DNA of 64,000 nucleotides, taken from positions 186,001 to 250,000 of the forward strand of contig URSA01000004.1 in the NCBI GenBank assembly GCA_900550475.1. The letters are read 5' to 3'. The notes beneath the pieces are model-generated. The model had not been told where the DNA came from and made no database searches. It was given only the letters and a program-made list of their open reading frames with translations. The DNA comes from an uncultured Lachnospiraceae bacterium (GTDB lineage Bacteria; Bacillota; Clostridia; Lachnospirales; Lachnospiraceae). Of this stretch, positions 8,421-18,184 are shown one piece after another (position 1 is the stretch's first letter; the number at the start of each line of letters is the position of its first letter). Position numbers and translations under genes: made by a program.

Positions 8421-8585
8421 ACTACGGATAAAAATTTGTGATGGGGTTTGTCATATGTCAGATTGGTTTACATTTTCTGGCTATTCGGGTATAATGAAAA
8501 AAGTGAATTTATGACAACGAATGCCTGCGTATTACGAGGCTGGACATACAATCACAGTGCATATTTGTTGAAGGAGGAATCACAT

Positions 8586-11500
8586 ATGAAAAAAAGGGTA
8601 CTGGGTCTGTTTATGGCGCTGATGCTTGGGGTGGCGTCAATGCCTACGACGGCGTTTGCGGCGGAGGCGGATGCGGTGAGCAGTATCTCCGCCGTGGAGA
8701 CAGCGAACAATGAAAGCAAAGGGGAGACCGAGGATGAGTCCGGCGAGGCGGAAGCCGAGGGCGAGACCGGTGAGACCAAAGCTGAGGGCGAGACCGGCGA
8801 GGCGAAAGCCGAGGGCGAGACCGGGGAGAACAAAGCTGAGGGTGAAACCGGAGAGAACGGAACCGAAGGTAAGTCCGGCGAGGCGAAAGCTGAGGGTGAA
8901 ACCGGAGAGAACGGAACCGAAGGCAAGTCCGGTGAGGCGAAAGCCGAGGACAAGACCGGTGAAACAGAAACCGGGGACAAGTCCGATGAGACCAACGCCG
9001 AGGGCGAAAACGGTGAGGAGAGCACACTGACGGTGCAGGCTGTTCAGGACATGGTTGATGCCCTGCCCGGTGTGGACGCATTTTCCGAAATGAATGAGGA
9101 CGAGCTGAACGCAGCATACATGGCGGTTCAGGCAGCATACGATGCCTACGAAGGGCTGACGGCGGAGGAGCAGGCGCAGATTACGGGCGCAGACTGCTTT
9201 GAGGCGCTGTTCGGCTGGTTCAATGAGCAGATTGCACCGTTGGATGATGGTAAGCAGGACTGCTCCTATGGTTACTTCAACGATACGACAGGTGATTGGC
9301 GGTCTAAGACGGCTAATTGCGACATTGTTACTGCGGACACGAGAACCATAGCGGGCTGGTGGATTGTGCAGGGCAATGTAACCATCAATGGCGATTTACA
9401 TATGGGTAGTGCTGCTGATGGGGCGGGTTATCTCATTCTTGCTGACGGCGCAACGCTGACGGTCAACGGCTCAGTGTATGTCGATGTTAATGGATGCAGA
9501 ATCTACGCGGCGAGCGAAAATTACGAAAATTGGGGCAGTTTGATTATTAAGGCTGACGGTGACAAAGCAGCACTCACCGGAAATGAAGGAGGGAGTGGAC
9601 TTAGTATCTTCAGCGGCAGGCTGGAGGCGTACAGTGCATCCGGAAAGGGATCTGTAAATGTTGGTCTGAGCAACAACATGGGGTATATAAAAGCCACGGC
9701 CGACAACAATAAATTGGCATACGATGAGTGGGTTGGTAATCTTGGTTTGTCGTTCACCAATCTTGTCCTTGAGTATTGTGATCACTGCCATGAGGATGAT
9801 GAGGATGAAAGCTATTTCCAATATGTGTCTGATGGCGCAGGAAGTCATAGAAAGACCTGCAAACGCTGTGGCTATAGCAAGAATGAGGATTGTGAAGCGA
9901 ACGCAGGTTACAAACCGAACGGTGAAGCAGGACATGATAGGCTCTGCGAGTGCGGGTATGTGCTTGGTACGAGCGAGCACTCTATGAGGACATTGCCGAC
10001 AGAAGACGGCAAAAAGCACATTTCCAAATGCGAGGTGTGTGGCTATGCTGCGAACGGCACAGGGGAGGCAGACCATGTTTGGGATACGACAACAGGCGCA
10101 TGCACGACCTGCGGCTTTGCACCGGTAGCCATGGACAGCGAGGGCAATCTCTATGCTTCTGTGACGAAAGCCTTGGATGCAGTTGCGGACGGCAAGGCGG
10201 AGTATGCAAAGCTGTATTCCCCCAAAGGCGGAGAAGGAACAAGAATTACCGTAAGCGGTATTAGCTTCGACCACCCGGGCAAGACGGTTACATTGCAGAT
10301 GAATGGGTATATACTGGATGGAGTTGGTGGCCCGACTTTGAAGGTTGTCGGCGGAACACTGATCATCACAGAAGATGCATACATATGCAATACAGATACC
10401 GAGAATGTCAACCCTGCTGTTGAGGTTTCCGGCGGCGAACTGATTTTTCAAAACAATTTGAGAGCAGAGGGCGGTGGCGAAGGTGCCACGCGCAAGGCTG
10501 CAATTACTGCCACAGGCGGCAAATTGCAATTTGACAGCAGGCTGACTTTGTATGGCAGTCTGACGATTACCGGCAGCGCAGAACTGACAAAGAAGCTGGA
10601 CTGTGCCACTGGTGAGTTCAGGTCAGATGGCGGTGAGACCGCCGCCCGGGTATCGGTGGTTGGTTCAACGGTATACAAAAATGTGTATGAACTGCTGGAA
10701 GATGGCTGTGGCTTTAGGGTGTATCATGGTGAATCGCAGCAGTTTGTAGGCGGCGGTGATAAAACTCTGATGCAGGATGTTGAAATCGGATGGCATACGC
10801 ACAGCTATGCAGAGGTGGAAGGTAAGGAATACCGGGAATGTGCATGCGGCAAAACCTGTTCGCATGAGGACGGCTATCACAATAACGGCACATGCGCTGT
10901 CTGCGGTAAACCCTGCCCGCACACGAATGTGGATAAGAGCGACTATACCTGTAAGGGCTGCGGCGAGCAAATGAGTGTGAAGATTCAAAAGCAAAACGGC
11001 TCACCTGAATATAGCACAGACTTCAGGGCGGCAATGGGCAATGCAGAGGACGGCACCACAATCACCCTGCTGGCAGATATTATTATGGAAGGCTGGAATA
11101 AGAGAGCAGAGCTTTCCGGCGATGGCAAAACGGTTACACTGGATTTGAACGGACACAAAACCTCGGGCGTATTTATTGACGTTGGGGATGGTAAAAACTA
11201 CACCTCCTGCACACTGAAAATCATCGGCGACGGAAATATTGAAGACCGCAACGTGACAGTCTCTGTGAAAGCCACACTGGATCTGAGCGGATGGACAGGC
11301 GGCACGATCAGCACGATCAGTATATCGGACAATAGTGCCTACGACGCGAAAGATAAACCCGGACTTATCATCGGACAGAATGAGGGTACGATTCAAAAGT
11401 TGCATTTCGGAAATAATCGGTTAACCGAAATAACGAACATTAAATTGAGCGGCGGCAGCTATGACGCGATTGAGGTAATGGACTTTGAACCGCTTCAGCT

Positions 11501-14366
11501 TGGCAAGCTGCTTGCGCCCGGGTATGCATTCCAATACGCAGATGGGACATATGAGAGTTATACACGAACACTTAAGAAAGAAAATATCTACAACCTCACG
11601 GTCGTAAAGTGCCCGCATGATCAGGTGGAAAGCGGCATTTGTGCATACTGCAATACGACGGGCATTGCGGCGACGCTGGATGATGTGGTATATGACGATA
11701 TTGACAAGGCAGTCGAGGCTTGGCTGAGTAACGGCGGTGTGTTGAAGCTGTATAAAGCATACAATGCGGCTATTGATTTCAGCACAGCTGCAAACAAGAA
11801 TCTTACCATTGACCTGAATGGGTATGATTTCAACATAGATAATAACAGCATGAATCTGAGCGGCGCAAACCTGACAATCATGGATACCACAGAAAGGGGG
11901 AATGGCTGGTTCGGTGGGATGATTGCGGACAGCGGTACACTGATACTTGAGAGCGGCATGCTGGATCTGAGCGTACCGGAAGGTTCCACCGCTACGATTT
12001 CCCTCCGCGGCGGATGGCTGCATGTCGGTACGGGAAAAATCGCTGTTCCCGCCTACAAGATGCTGGAGGGAGGATGTTATCTGAAGAATGGGAATCTCAC
12101 GGTTGCCCCTTCGCATGACGAGTTTACCTACCAGCAATGCTATACGGTTGGAAAAACGGACATTACGGTTGCCGGCGATACGACAGGCGAGGTGGAACTG
12201 GGCAAGTATCTGGTGCCCATCGATACAACTGTGGAGGTCAACGACGGGGATGTCGCAAGAGTGTCCTTTGAGTGGTATGTGTTGAATGAGGATGGCACCA
12301 CAGCGTTACTTGTAACAAGCAACGCAGATAGCAGATTGATAAACGGCGAGGCTGCCTATGATGTTAAGACGGACGGCTCGGAATACAAGGATAAGGGCTG
12401 GAAGTCTCTGGAAAAGAACAAAACCTACAAGCTCCTCTGTGTGGTGATCGGAAAAGCGGAAGACGGTGCTTATCGCTGGCAGACGGTATTCCAGGGCTAC
12501 GAACTGAAAATACTTCCGCCCAGCCTGAAGGATACGGAGATTGAATTCCTGGTCGGCGGCAGTAATCAAGTTGCATTTAACCCTGACAGTGCAACCACCA
12601 TCAAGGGAGCATATGTCGTAAAATTTAACGGTGTTCCTCTGGTTGAGGGTGAAGACTATACGGTTGTTGATAACAGCGATACTGCATCGGCGGTGGGCGA
12701 GTACACACTGAAAATCGAGGGAAAGAGCCCGAATTACAGTGGCACAAAGACCGCCGACTGGGAGGTTGTGCCGCATAAGCTGCTCAGGATAGCAGTGTAT
12801 TCGGGATCCAAACAATATGATGGTCTGGCGGATTTGCCGAAGGATGCTATAACCGGTGAATTTATGAGCGCCGAGGGAGGTTATTCGTCTCTCATTCAGT
12901 TGCAAGAGGGAAAGGATTATACGTTGTACGCGGCGTACCTTACGGATATAAATGCAGGCACGGAGGCGAAGGATTTCGTTGTCACGGTAACGCTGTTAAA
13001 TAAAAATTATGAATTCATGGATGGCTCAACAAGAGACACCTTTACGCAGGCTAAATATCCGTCGACCAAGATCACGGTCGAGAAGGCACTTATCCCTTGG
13101 TTTGCAGGGGACACGCTCACCGTTATGAACAATCTTGCGCACAGCTATACGGTCGATTTGTCTGCGGTACTGCAGCGCGCGTTGGGGCCGGACAGCCGGA
13201 TGGAATACGGCGATGTGATCTATGGAGACATCACGGTTGATCTTGGCAGCTATTACAATGCTGCACAGGGCGAAGCAAGGATTGAAAACGGCAAGCTGAT
13301 CCTGCCGATTCAGGCTGTGGATACGGAGACAGAGAAAGCAATCGGCAAGGTTACCGTAAATGTCAGCTCCACAAACATTCTGGACTTTATCCTGACTATT
13401 GATGTCAGTGCCACGAACAAATTCCTTCCGCAGCCGGACGGTGAGCTGACGTTCAGCCCCGCCGAGATCACTTACGGCGATACATTGGACAAGATTACCA
13501 TCAGCGGCACCATGAAGTACGATGGCAAGGTGGTTCCCGGTAAATTCACATGGCAGGACGCCGGTTATGCGCCCGGCGTCGGCACATATCTGGCTATCTG
13601 GATATTTACGCCGGATAATGACACAATTTACGAAAGTGTCAACGGCGAGAAGAGCATCAAGGTCAACCGGGCAACCCCTACCGGTACGCCCGGCTACACC
13701 AGAATCACTTCCGCAGGCAAGACGCTGGCGGATGCGGAGCTTTCACTGACGGGCGGTACCCTGAACCCCGGTAAAGGTACACTGGAGTGGATCGATGAGG
13801 ATGGCAATGTGCTGGAGGATACGACCCCGGTTGAGGCAAACAAGATCTACAAGTGGCGATTCACGCCCGACAGTGTCCATTACACTACCCTGACCGGCGG
13901 AATTGAGCTGTATCATGTGGAAGCACCCGCAACCCCCGCACCCGCAACGCCTGCGCCCAACCCTTACTACATTATGGACGGCGCAAACAGCAACTGGGTG
14001 CTGAATGAGGATGGCAGCATGGCAATCAGAGGGAACGGCGCGTTCTCCAAGTTTACAGGCGTCAAGGTGGACGGTGTCCTGATCGATCCGTCAAATTACA
14101 CCGTAAAGGAAGGCTCCACCATTGTCACGCTGAAGGCAGAGTATCTGAACACCCTCTCTGAGGGCAGCCACAGCTTTGAGATCCTGTGGGTGGACGGCTC
14201 CGCGGCTACCGACTTTACGGTGACGGGAAATGCGGCGGACTATATCACGGTGAATGCACCCCAGACCGGCTTGGACAGCCATGTGATGTTCTGGCTGCTC
14301 CTGGCACTTGCAATCCTGTCGGGACTGGCGGCGGACACCTTCAAAAGAGTAAAGAAACAACAGTAA
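8586..14366 (+). CDS. Very large secreted, wall-anchored surface protein
   Basis: A 1926-residue protein. ATG 8586 follows AAGGAGG and opens a classic signal peptide (K-K-R, hydrophobic core, A-F-A-A near residue 25). Residues 44-147 are a low-complexity acidic tract of E-G-E-T-G-E-type repeats. Next come beta-rich regions resembling beta-helix or adhesin modules, broken by cysteine-pair motifs (C-x-x-C knuckles near 398-515, 755-795 and 1010-1026) that look like small zinc ribbons. Residues 1315-1770 contain K-Q-Y-D-G-L and I-T-Y-G-D-T-L segments typical of MBG/YDG adhesin repeats. The end has a P-A-T-P-A-P linker, A-P-Q-T-G at 1891-1895, a hydrophobic stretch and K-R-V-K-K-Q-Q, a sortase sorting signal of variant type. 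Function is probably adhesion or surface display; the ligand is unknown. Confidence 0.85.
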   Translation: MKKRVLGLFMALMLGVASMPTTAFAAEADAVSSISAVETANNESKGETEDESGEAEAEGETGETKAEGETGEAKAEGETGENKAEGETGENGTEGKSGEAKAEGETGENGTEGKSGEAKAEDKTGETETGDKSDETNAEGENGEESTLTVQAVQDMVDALPGVDAFSEMNEDELNAAYMAVQAAYDAYEGLTAEEQAQITGADCFEALFGWFNEQIAPLDDGKQDCSYGYFNDTTGDWRSKTANCDIVTADTRTIAGWWIVQGNVTINGDLHMGSAADGAGYLILADGATLTVNGSVYVDVNGCRIYAASENYENWGSLIIKADGDKAALTGNEGGSGLSIFSGRLEAYSASGKGSVNVGLSNNMGYIKATADNNKLAYDEWVGNLGLSFTNLVLEYCDHCHEDDEDESYFQYVSDGAGSHRKTCKRCGYSKNEDCEANAGYKPNGEAGHDRLCECGYVLGTSEHSMRTLPTEDGKKHISKCEVCGYAANGTGEADHVWDTTTGACTTCGFAPVAMDSEGNLYASVTKALDAVADGKAEYAKLYSPKGGEGTRITVSGISFDHPGKTVTLQMNGYILDGVGGPTLKVVGGTLIITEDAYICNTDTENVNPAVEVSGGELIFQNNLRAEGGGEGATRKAAITATGGKLQFDSRLTLYGSLTITGSAELTKKLDCATGEFRSDGGETAARVSVVGSTVYKNVYELLEDGCGFRVYHGESQQFVGGGDKTLMQDVEIGWHTHSYAEVEGKEYRECACGKTCSHEDGYHNNGTCAVCGKPCPHTNVDKSDYTCKGCGEQMSVKIQKQNGSPEYSTDFRAAMGNAEDGTTITLLADIIMEGWNKRAELSGDGKTVTLDLNGHKTSGVFIDVGDGKNYTSCTLKIIGDGNIEDRNVTVSVKATLDLSGWTGGTISTISISDNSAYDAKDKPGLIIGQNEGTIQKLHFGNNRLTEITNIKLSGGSYDAIEVMDFEPLQLGKLLAPGYAFQYADGTYESYTRTLKKENIYNLTVVKCPHDQVESGICAYCNTTGIAATLDDVVYDDIDKAVEAWLSNGGVLKLYKAYNAAIDFSTAANKNLTIDLNGYDFNIDNNSMNLSGANLTIMDTTERGNGWFGGMIADSGTLILESGMLDLSVPEGSTATISLRGGWLHVGTGKIAVPAYKMLEGGCYLKNGNLTVAPSHDEFTYQQCYTVGKTDITVAGDTTGEVELGKYLVPIDTTVEVNDGDVARVSFEWYVLNEDGTTALLVTSNADSRLINGEAAYDVKTDGSEYKDKGWKSLEKNKTYKLLCVVIGKAEDGAYRWQTVFQGYELKILPPSLKDTEIEFLVGGSNQVAFNPDSATTIKGAYVVKFNGVPLVEGEDYTVVDNSDTASAVGEYTLKIEGKSPNYSGTKTADWEVVPHKLLRIAVYSGSKQYDGLADLPKDAITGEFMSAEGGYSSLIQLQEGKDYTLYAAYLTDINAGTEAKDFVVTVTLLNKNYEFMDGSTRDTFTQAKYPSTKITVEKALIPWFAGDTLTVMNNLAHSYTVDLSAVLQRALGPDSRMEYGDVIYGDITVDLGSYYNAAQGEARIENGKLILPIQAVDTETEKAIGKVTVNVSSTNILDFILTIDVSATNKFLPQPDGELTFSPAEITYGDTLDKITISGTMKYDGKVVPGKFTWQDAGYAPGVGTYLAIWIFTPDNDTIYESVNGEKSIKVNRATPTGTPGYTRITSAGKTLADAELSLTGGTLNPGKGTLEWIDEDGNVLEDTTPVEANKIYKWRFTPDSVHYTTLTGGIELYHVEAPATPAPATPAPNPYYIMDGANSNWVLNEDGSMAIRGNGAFSKFTGVKVDGVLIDPSNYTVKEGSTIVTLKAEYLNTLSEGSHSFEILWVDGSAATDFTVTGNAADYITVNAPQTGLDSHVMFWLLLALAILSGLAADTFKRVKKQQ
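8715..9025 (+). repeat. Acidic E-G-E-T-G-E coding repeats
   Basis: Tandem degenerate repeats of about 24-30 bases inside the surface protein gene. They code for variants of K-A-E-G-E-T-G-E and K-S-G-E-A-K-A-E. Copies at about 8837-8890 and 8897-8950 are nearly identical over more than 50 bases. Such repeats can change copy number by slippage without breaking the frame. Confidence 0.85.
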
Positions 14367-14378
14367 CACAAAACCTAT

Positions 14379-14405
14379 CGGGGCGGGGAAACCCGCCCCG
14401 TTTTT
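14379..14405 (+). terminator. Rho-independent terminator after the surface protein gene
   Basis: Nine-base stem CGGGGCGGG (14379-14387) with CCCGCCCCG (14392-14400), four-base loop GAAA, then five T. Confidence 0.9.
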
Positions 14406-14459
14406 AAAACCTGACGCGGCGGGAAAATGAAAAACTGAGAAGAGGAAGTGCGGATTTGC

Positions 14460-15197
14460 ATGGTACGAGTGGCATTTTGCGATGATGATCTGTCAATATT
14501 GCAGGATCTGAATGTGTTGATCGACAAATACCGGTTGGAGAGAAACCGGGACATAGAATATACAGCGTTCCGCAGTCCGCTTGAGCTTATCGCGGAGATC
14601 GAGCGGGGCGTGCGGTTTGACATTCTGTTTCTGGATGTGATCATGCCGGGGGAGAACGGCATTGAGGCGGCAAAGGAGATCCGGAAGTATGATGAGGGCG
14701 TGAAGATTATTTTTCTGACCTCCTCCTCGGAGTTTGCGGTGCAGTCCTACTCGGTGAACGCCAGATTCTACCAGCTTAAGCCAATCTGGGAGGAGGGCTT
14801 TTTCCGCCTGATGGATTCCGTGACGGAGGAATGCAGGAAGGAGCAGGAGAACAGCCTGATCCTGCGGTGCAAGACGGGAATTACGAAAATCGATCTGGGC
14901 AGGCTTATGTATAGCGAGGTGCTGCGGCGCACGCTGTTCTTTTACATGGACGACGGTAAGGTGCTTGAGAGCAGCGGCAGCATGGACGAGCTGTGGGAGC
15001 GTCTGGAGGGGAATGAGAGCTTTATGCACCCGCACAGATCCTTCCTTGTCAACATGGAATATATCCGGAATATTACCTACAAAGCGATCCTGATGGAGAA
15101 TCAGGCGCAGATTCCCATACCACACGGGAAATACTCGGAGATCAAGAACCGGTATCTGGAATATGCGTTCAGCAGAAAGCAGGTATTTATGACATGA
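14460..15197 (+). CDS. LytTR-type response regulator
   Basis: A 245-residue protein with an N-terminal receiver domain and a C-terminal LytTR DNA-binding domain. The phosphoacceptor is D59 in L-F-L-D-V-I-M-P-G-E-N-G; the acidic pocket is C-D-D-D near the start. The LytTR part (about 140-240) shows F-M-H-P-H-R-S-F-L-V-N and Y-I-R-N-I. The partner kinase gene overlaps its end. A GTG at 14448 is in frame but lies directly against the GAGGAAG ribosome site, so ATG 14460 was preferred. Its position after the surface protein terminator suggests it may control that gene, which is inference only. Confidence 0.92.
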   Translation: MVRVAFCDDDLSILQDLNVLIDKYRLERNRDIEYTAFRSPLELIAEIERGVRFDILFLDVIMPGENGIEAAKEIRKYDEGVKIIFLTSSSEFAVQSYSVNARFYQLKPIWEEGFFRLMDSVTEECRKEQENSLILRCKTGITKIDLGRLMYSEVLRRTLFFYMDDGKVLESSGSMDELWERLEGNESFMHPHRSFLVNMEYIRNITYKAILMENQAQIPIPHGKYSEIKNRYLEYAFSRKQVFMT

Positions 15198-16489
15198 TGG
15201 CTTATGTGGCAAATGCGGTGTATGTGTTGAACGGCGCGCTGGTCGGCATCTTCGGGATGGTGCTGTCTGCCTCGTTCTGCGATATTGTCTGGACGGCAAA
15301 AAAGCGTCTGATCATGGCGGGCAGCATGGCGGCGATCCTGCTGCTTCAGGGAGGGTTATCCCTGTGGCTGGAGCCCACGGTCATTCCCTATCTCTATCCC
15401 TTCATCACGCATTTGCCGCTGGCACTGGTGCTGTGTCTTTTGAACGGGAAGCTTCTCTGGCCGGTGGTTTCGGTGCTGACCGCGTATCTCTGCTGTCAGC
15501 TCAGACGATGGCTGGCGCTTCTGGCGGTGGTATTGGTGTCCGACGGAGAGCTGGTGCAGGAGGTGACGGAGCTTGTGGTCACGGTGCCGCTGCTCTTACT
15601 GCTGTTACATTTTGTATCTCCCGCAGTACGCACGGTTTCCCGGGAGACTTCTTCCGTACAGTTCCGCTTCGGGCTGATCCCGGCGCTGGGCTATGGTTTT
15701 GACTATTTTACCAGAATTTACACCGACCTGCTCTCCAAGGGCAGCCCCGCGGCTGTGGAGTTCATGCCCTTTGTGTGCAGTGTGGCGTATCTGGTCTTTG
15801 TGCTGCGAACCTCAGAGGAAAAGCAGGTGAGAAGCAGGCTGGAGCAGACACAGGCGACTCTGAACCTGCAGGTTTCACAGGCAGTCAGGGAGATTGAGGC
15901 GCTGCGCAAGTCCGACCGGAGAGCGGCGGCGTACCGTCACGACCTGCGCCATCACATGCAGTACCTTGCCGCCTGCATCGAAAATGGCAGGACGGAGCAG
16001 GCGCAGACCTACATAAAGGGAATCTGCTCGGAGATCGAGGCGCAGAAGGTCACGGTGTTCTGCGAAAACGAGGCAGCCAACCTGATCTTTTCCGCCTTTG
16101 CGGGGCGGGCAAAGGAGCAGGGTGTCTCCATTTCCATAGCGGCGCGGATCCCCCAGAACCTCTCCATAGAGGAGAGCGATCTGTGCGTCCTTCTGTCAAA
16201 TGCCTTGGAGAACGCGCTCCATGCCTGTGCGAAAATCGTGCAGAGAGGGCAGAGCGCCGGCATCGAGGTGTCCGCCTACGAGAAGTCCGGACAATTCTTC
16301 CTTCAGGTTATCAATCCCTGCGATGAGGAAGTTACGTTCTCGGAGGGAATCCCCGTGACGTACAGGCCGGGGCACGGAATCGGCGTCCGCAGCATCTGTG
16401 CCATCGCGGAACGGTACGGCGGCATTTACGCTTTTTCCGCGAAGGACGGCCGGTTTGTCCTGCGTGTTTCCCTTTTCACGGTTGATTGA
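15194..16489 (+). CDS. GHKL sensor histidine kinase, AgrC/VirS-like
   Basis: A 431-residue membrane kinase. The first 210 residues hold six hydrophobic segments as in AgrC-type peptide sensors. A coiled-coil linker leads to the dimerisation motif Y-R-H-D-L-R-H-H-M with the phospho-accepting histidine near residue 249. The GHKL ATPase domain follows, with the N box L-L-S-N-A-L-E-N-A near 340 and a G-H-G-I-G-V loop near 395. The start overlaps the regulator stop codon (ATGATGA), so the two are coupled. No small peptide gene of the AgrD type was found beside it. It probably senses an extracellular signal through its membrane part. Confidence 0.92.
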   Translation: MMAYVANAVYVLNGALVGIFGMVLSASFCDIVWTAKKRLIMAGSMAAILLLQGGLSLWLEPTVIPYLYPFITHLPLALVLCLLNGKLLWPVVSVLTAYLCCQLRRWLALLAVVLVSDGELVQEVTELVVTVPLLLLLLHFVSPAVRTVSRETSSVQFRFGLIPALGYGFDYFTRIYTDLLSKGSPAAVEFMPFVCSVAYLVFVLRTSEEKQVRSRLEQTQATLNLQVSQAVREIEALRKSDRRAAAYRHDLRHHMQYLAACIENGRTEQAQTYIKGICSEIEAQKVTVFCENEAANLIFSAFAGRAKEQGVSISIAARIPQNLSIEESDLCVLLSNALENALHACAKIVQRGQSAGIEVSAYEKSGQFFLQVINPCDEEVTFSEGIPVTYRPGHGIGVRSICAIAERYGGIYAFSAKDGRFVLRVSLFTVD

Positions 16490-16595
16490 GGACATTTTTC
16501 GGTCGATTCGTGCAGTTTCGTCCCATTTGGAGGGAAAATGCGCTATACTGCTCCCATACAGCGATGAGAGCTGTAAAACAGGGGGATGTTTCTTC

Positions 16596-17147
16596 ATGGA
16601 AACCGTTATTATTCTGATTCTGCTGGCGGCATTACTTGCCGTCTGGTGCATCACTGAGAAGCGCAGGCTGACACAAATGAATGAAAACACCCGCAACGCC
16701 ATGAACCAGATCGGCGTTCAGATATCTTCACGGTTTGACGCGCTGACGGTGCTTCTGGAGCTGGCAAAGGGCTACGCCGCGAATGAGGCGTGTGCGCTGT
16801 ATTTCAATGTCGAAGCCGGTAGGCGCGCCATCACGGCGCAGTCCGTACCGGAGGATGTGGAGGAGCAGGAGGAGCTGATCAGACAGACCGTAGAATGCCT
16901 TTCTAATGTGGCGAAGGGTTATCCGGCGCTCATAGCGGACGGCCGCTACGCAGCCTGTGTGGCGGCGGTGGAATGCTATGAAAAGATGGTGCGTACCGGC
17001 AGTCTGATCTACAACGATTCCGTGAAGAAGCTGAATGGGGCGCTGGGGAAACCGCCCGTCCGCCTGATTGCGGGAGTTATGGGAATCCACAGAAAAGAAT
17101 ATCTGGAAACAGAACAAGGAGGAAACAGCTATGGGTTTATTCAGTAA
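16596..17147 (+). CDS. LemA family membrane protein
   Basis: A 183-residue protein with one N-terminal membrane segment (residues 2-19) and a helical LemA domain: N-A-M-N-Q-I-G-V-Q-I-S-S-R-F-D-A-L, then L-L-E-L-A-K-G-Y-A-A-N-E-A, and the closing Y-N-D-S-V-K-K-L-N and P-P-V-R-L-I-A-G-V-M-G. LemA proteins are widespread four-helix proteins of unknown biochemical role that face outward or inward from a single anchor. GGGGGAT at 16581-16587 fits ATG 16596. Its last 17 bases overlap the next gene, so the pair is likely co-translated. Confidence 0.85.
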   Translation: METVIILILLAALLAVWCITEKRRLTQMNENTRNAMNQIGVQISSRFDALTVLLELAKGYAANEACALYFNVEAGRRAITAQSVPEDVEEQEELIRQTVECLSNVAKGYPALIADGRYAACVAAVECYEKMVRTGSLIYNDSVKKLNGALGKPPVRLIAGVMGIHRKEYLETEQGGNSYGFIQ

Positions 17148-18066
17148 CAACAAAAAATTATGTCCGATCTGTAACAATCCGACACCGCGTCTGCTCAGCA
17201 CCAAGGTGGAGGGCGTACCCATTTGTAAGGAATGTGCGGCAAAGATTTTTCTGCCGGACGGCGCGCTGGATCAGATGTCGCTTGACGAGTTCAGGCAGTA
17301 CATCGAATTTTATGAGGACAACAAGGAGCTTCGGAACGCTTTTTCCGAGACTTACAGCTATAATTTCGGCTTCTTTGACACGACACTGTTATTGGATGTG
17401 CCCAACAGGCTGTTCCGCTTCTTCAACAGCGGCGACGGCCTTGTAATGGGAGCCGCCAATCTGAAATCTTTTCGCATTCTCGAGGACGACAAGCCTCTTT
17501 TCGAGAGCGGCATGAGCACACTGATCTGCCATAAGAGCGATGTGCCCGACAGGATTAACGAGATGGCGCCCCTGATCACGCAGTTTGGCATGGAGCTCAG
17601 AGAGTACGAGATGTGGGAGCAGATGGAGGAGATGCGCCGCGAGCGCAACGGACAGGACAACGACAGACGATCCTACCGCACCCGTCCCACCTTTGATGCG
17701 CAGCTTCCGTTCCAGCATTTCAACATCGAGATCACGCTGGAGCACCCTTACTGGAGCATCTTCACGAAATCAATCAATGCTCCCGATTTCAGCACCACCG
17801 ATCCCAGTGTGGTGTCCTATATGCAGGAGTATAACCAGAAGACGGAGGATATGCACAAGCTGGCAGCCAACCTGATGCAGATCATCTGCCCCGGTGCGGG
17901 TGAGAGACAGGAGGGCGGCGCTTCCGCAGCGGACGCAGCGATCCCTGCGGCAGCAGCGGGAGGCAGTGCGGCGGACGAAATCCGGAAGTACAAAGCTCTG
18001 CTGGATGCGGGCGCAATCACCGAGGAGGAGTATGCCGCAAAGAAGCGTCAGCTTCTCGGAATCTGA
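17131..18066 (+). CDS. DUF4428-type zinc ribbon protein with C-terminal SHOCT domain
   Basis: A 311-residue cytoplasmic protein. Residues 10-40 form a zinc ribbon with two cysteine pairs (C-P-I-C and C-K-E-C) like the DUF4428 N-terminus. The middle is a mixed domain of unknown role with a charged helix M-W-E-Q-M-E-E-M-R-R-E-R. After an alanine/glycine-rich linker the last 30 residues are a SHOCT helix (I-R-K-Y-K-A-L-L-D-A-G-A-I-T-E-E-E-Y). SHOCT domains often help assembly or oligomer formation. The AAGGAGG at 17116-17122 lies inside the LemA gene, and the two genes overlap by 17 bases, suggesting that the proteins work together. Confidence 0.8.
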   Translation: MGLFSNNKKLCPICNNPTPRLLSTKVEGVPICKECAAKIFLPDGALDQMSLDEFRQYIEFYEDNKELRNAFSETYSYNFGFFDTTLLLDVPNRLFRFFNSGDGLVMGAANLKSFRILEDDKPLFESGMSTLICHKSDVPDRINEMAPLITQFGMELREYEMWEQMEEMRRERNGQDNDRRSYRTRPTFDAQLPFQHFNIEITLEHPYWSIFTKSINAPDFSTTDPSVVSYMQEYNQKTEDMHKLAANLMQIICPGAGERQEGGASAADAAIPAAAAGGSAADEIRKYKALLDAGAITEEEYAAKKRQLLGI

Positions 18067-18184
18067 TGCGATTGGACGCGCAAATGCAATCTTAAGGAAG
18101 AATTAAGCAGATTTCTTGACAAAACTCATTTCCCTTTTTGTCGATATGTGGTATGATGGATCGGAAAAAGGAGAAGAGATTGTC

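Noticed and set aside
9471..10529. Reverse-strand open frame inside the surface protein gene
   Set aside because: Cysteine-rich nonsense produced by the opposite strand of the repeat-like coding sequence; no start signal.
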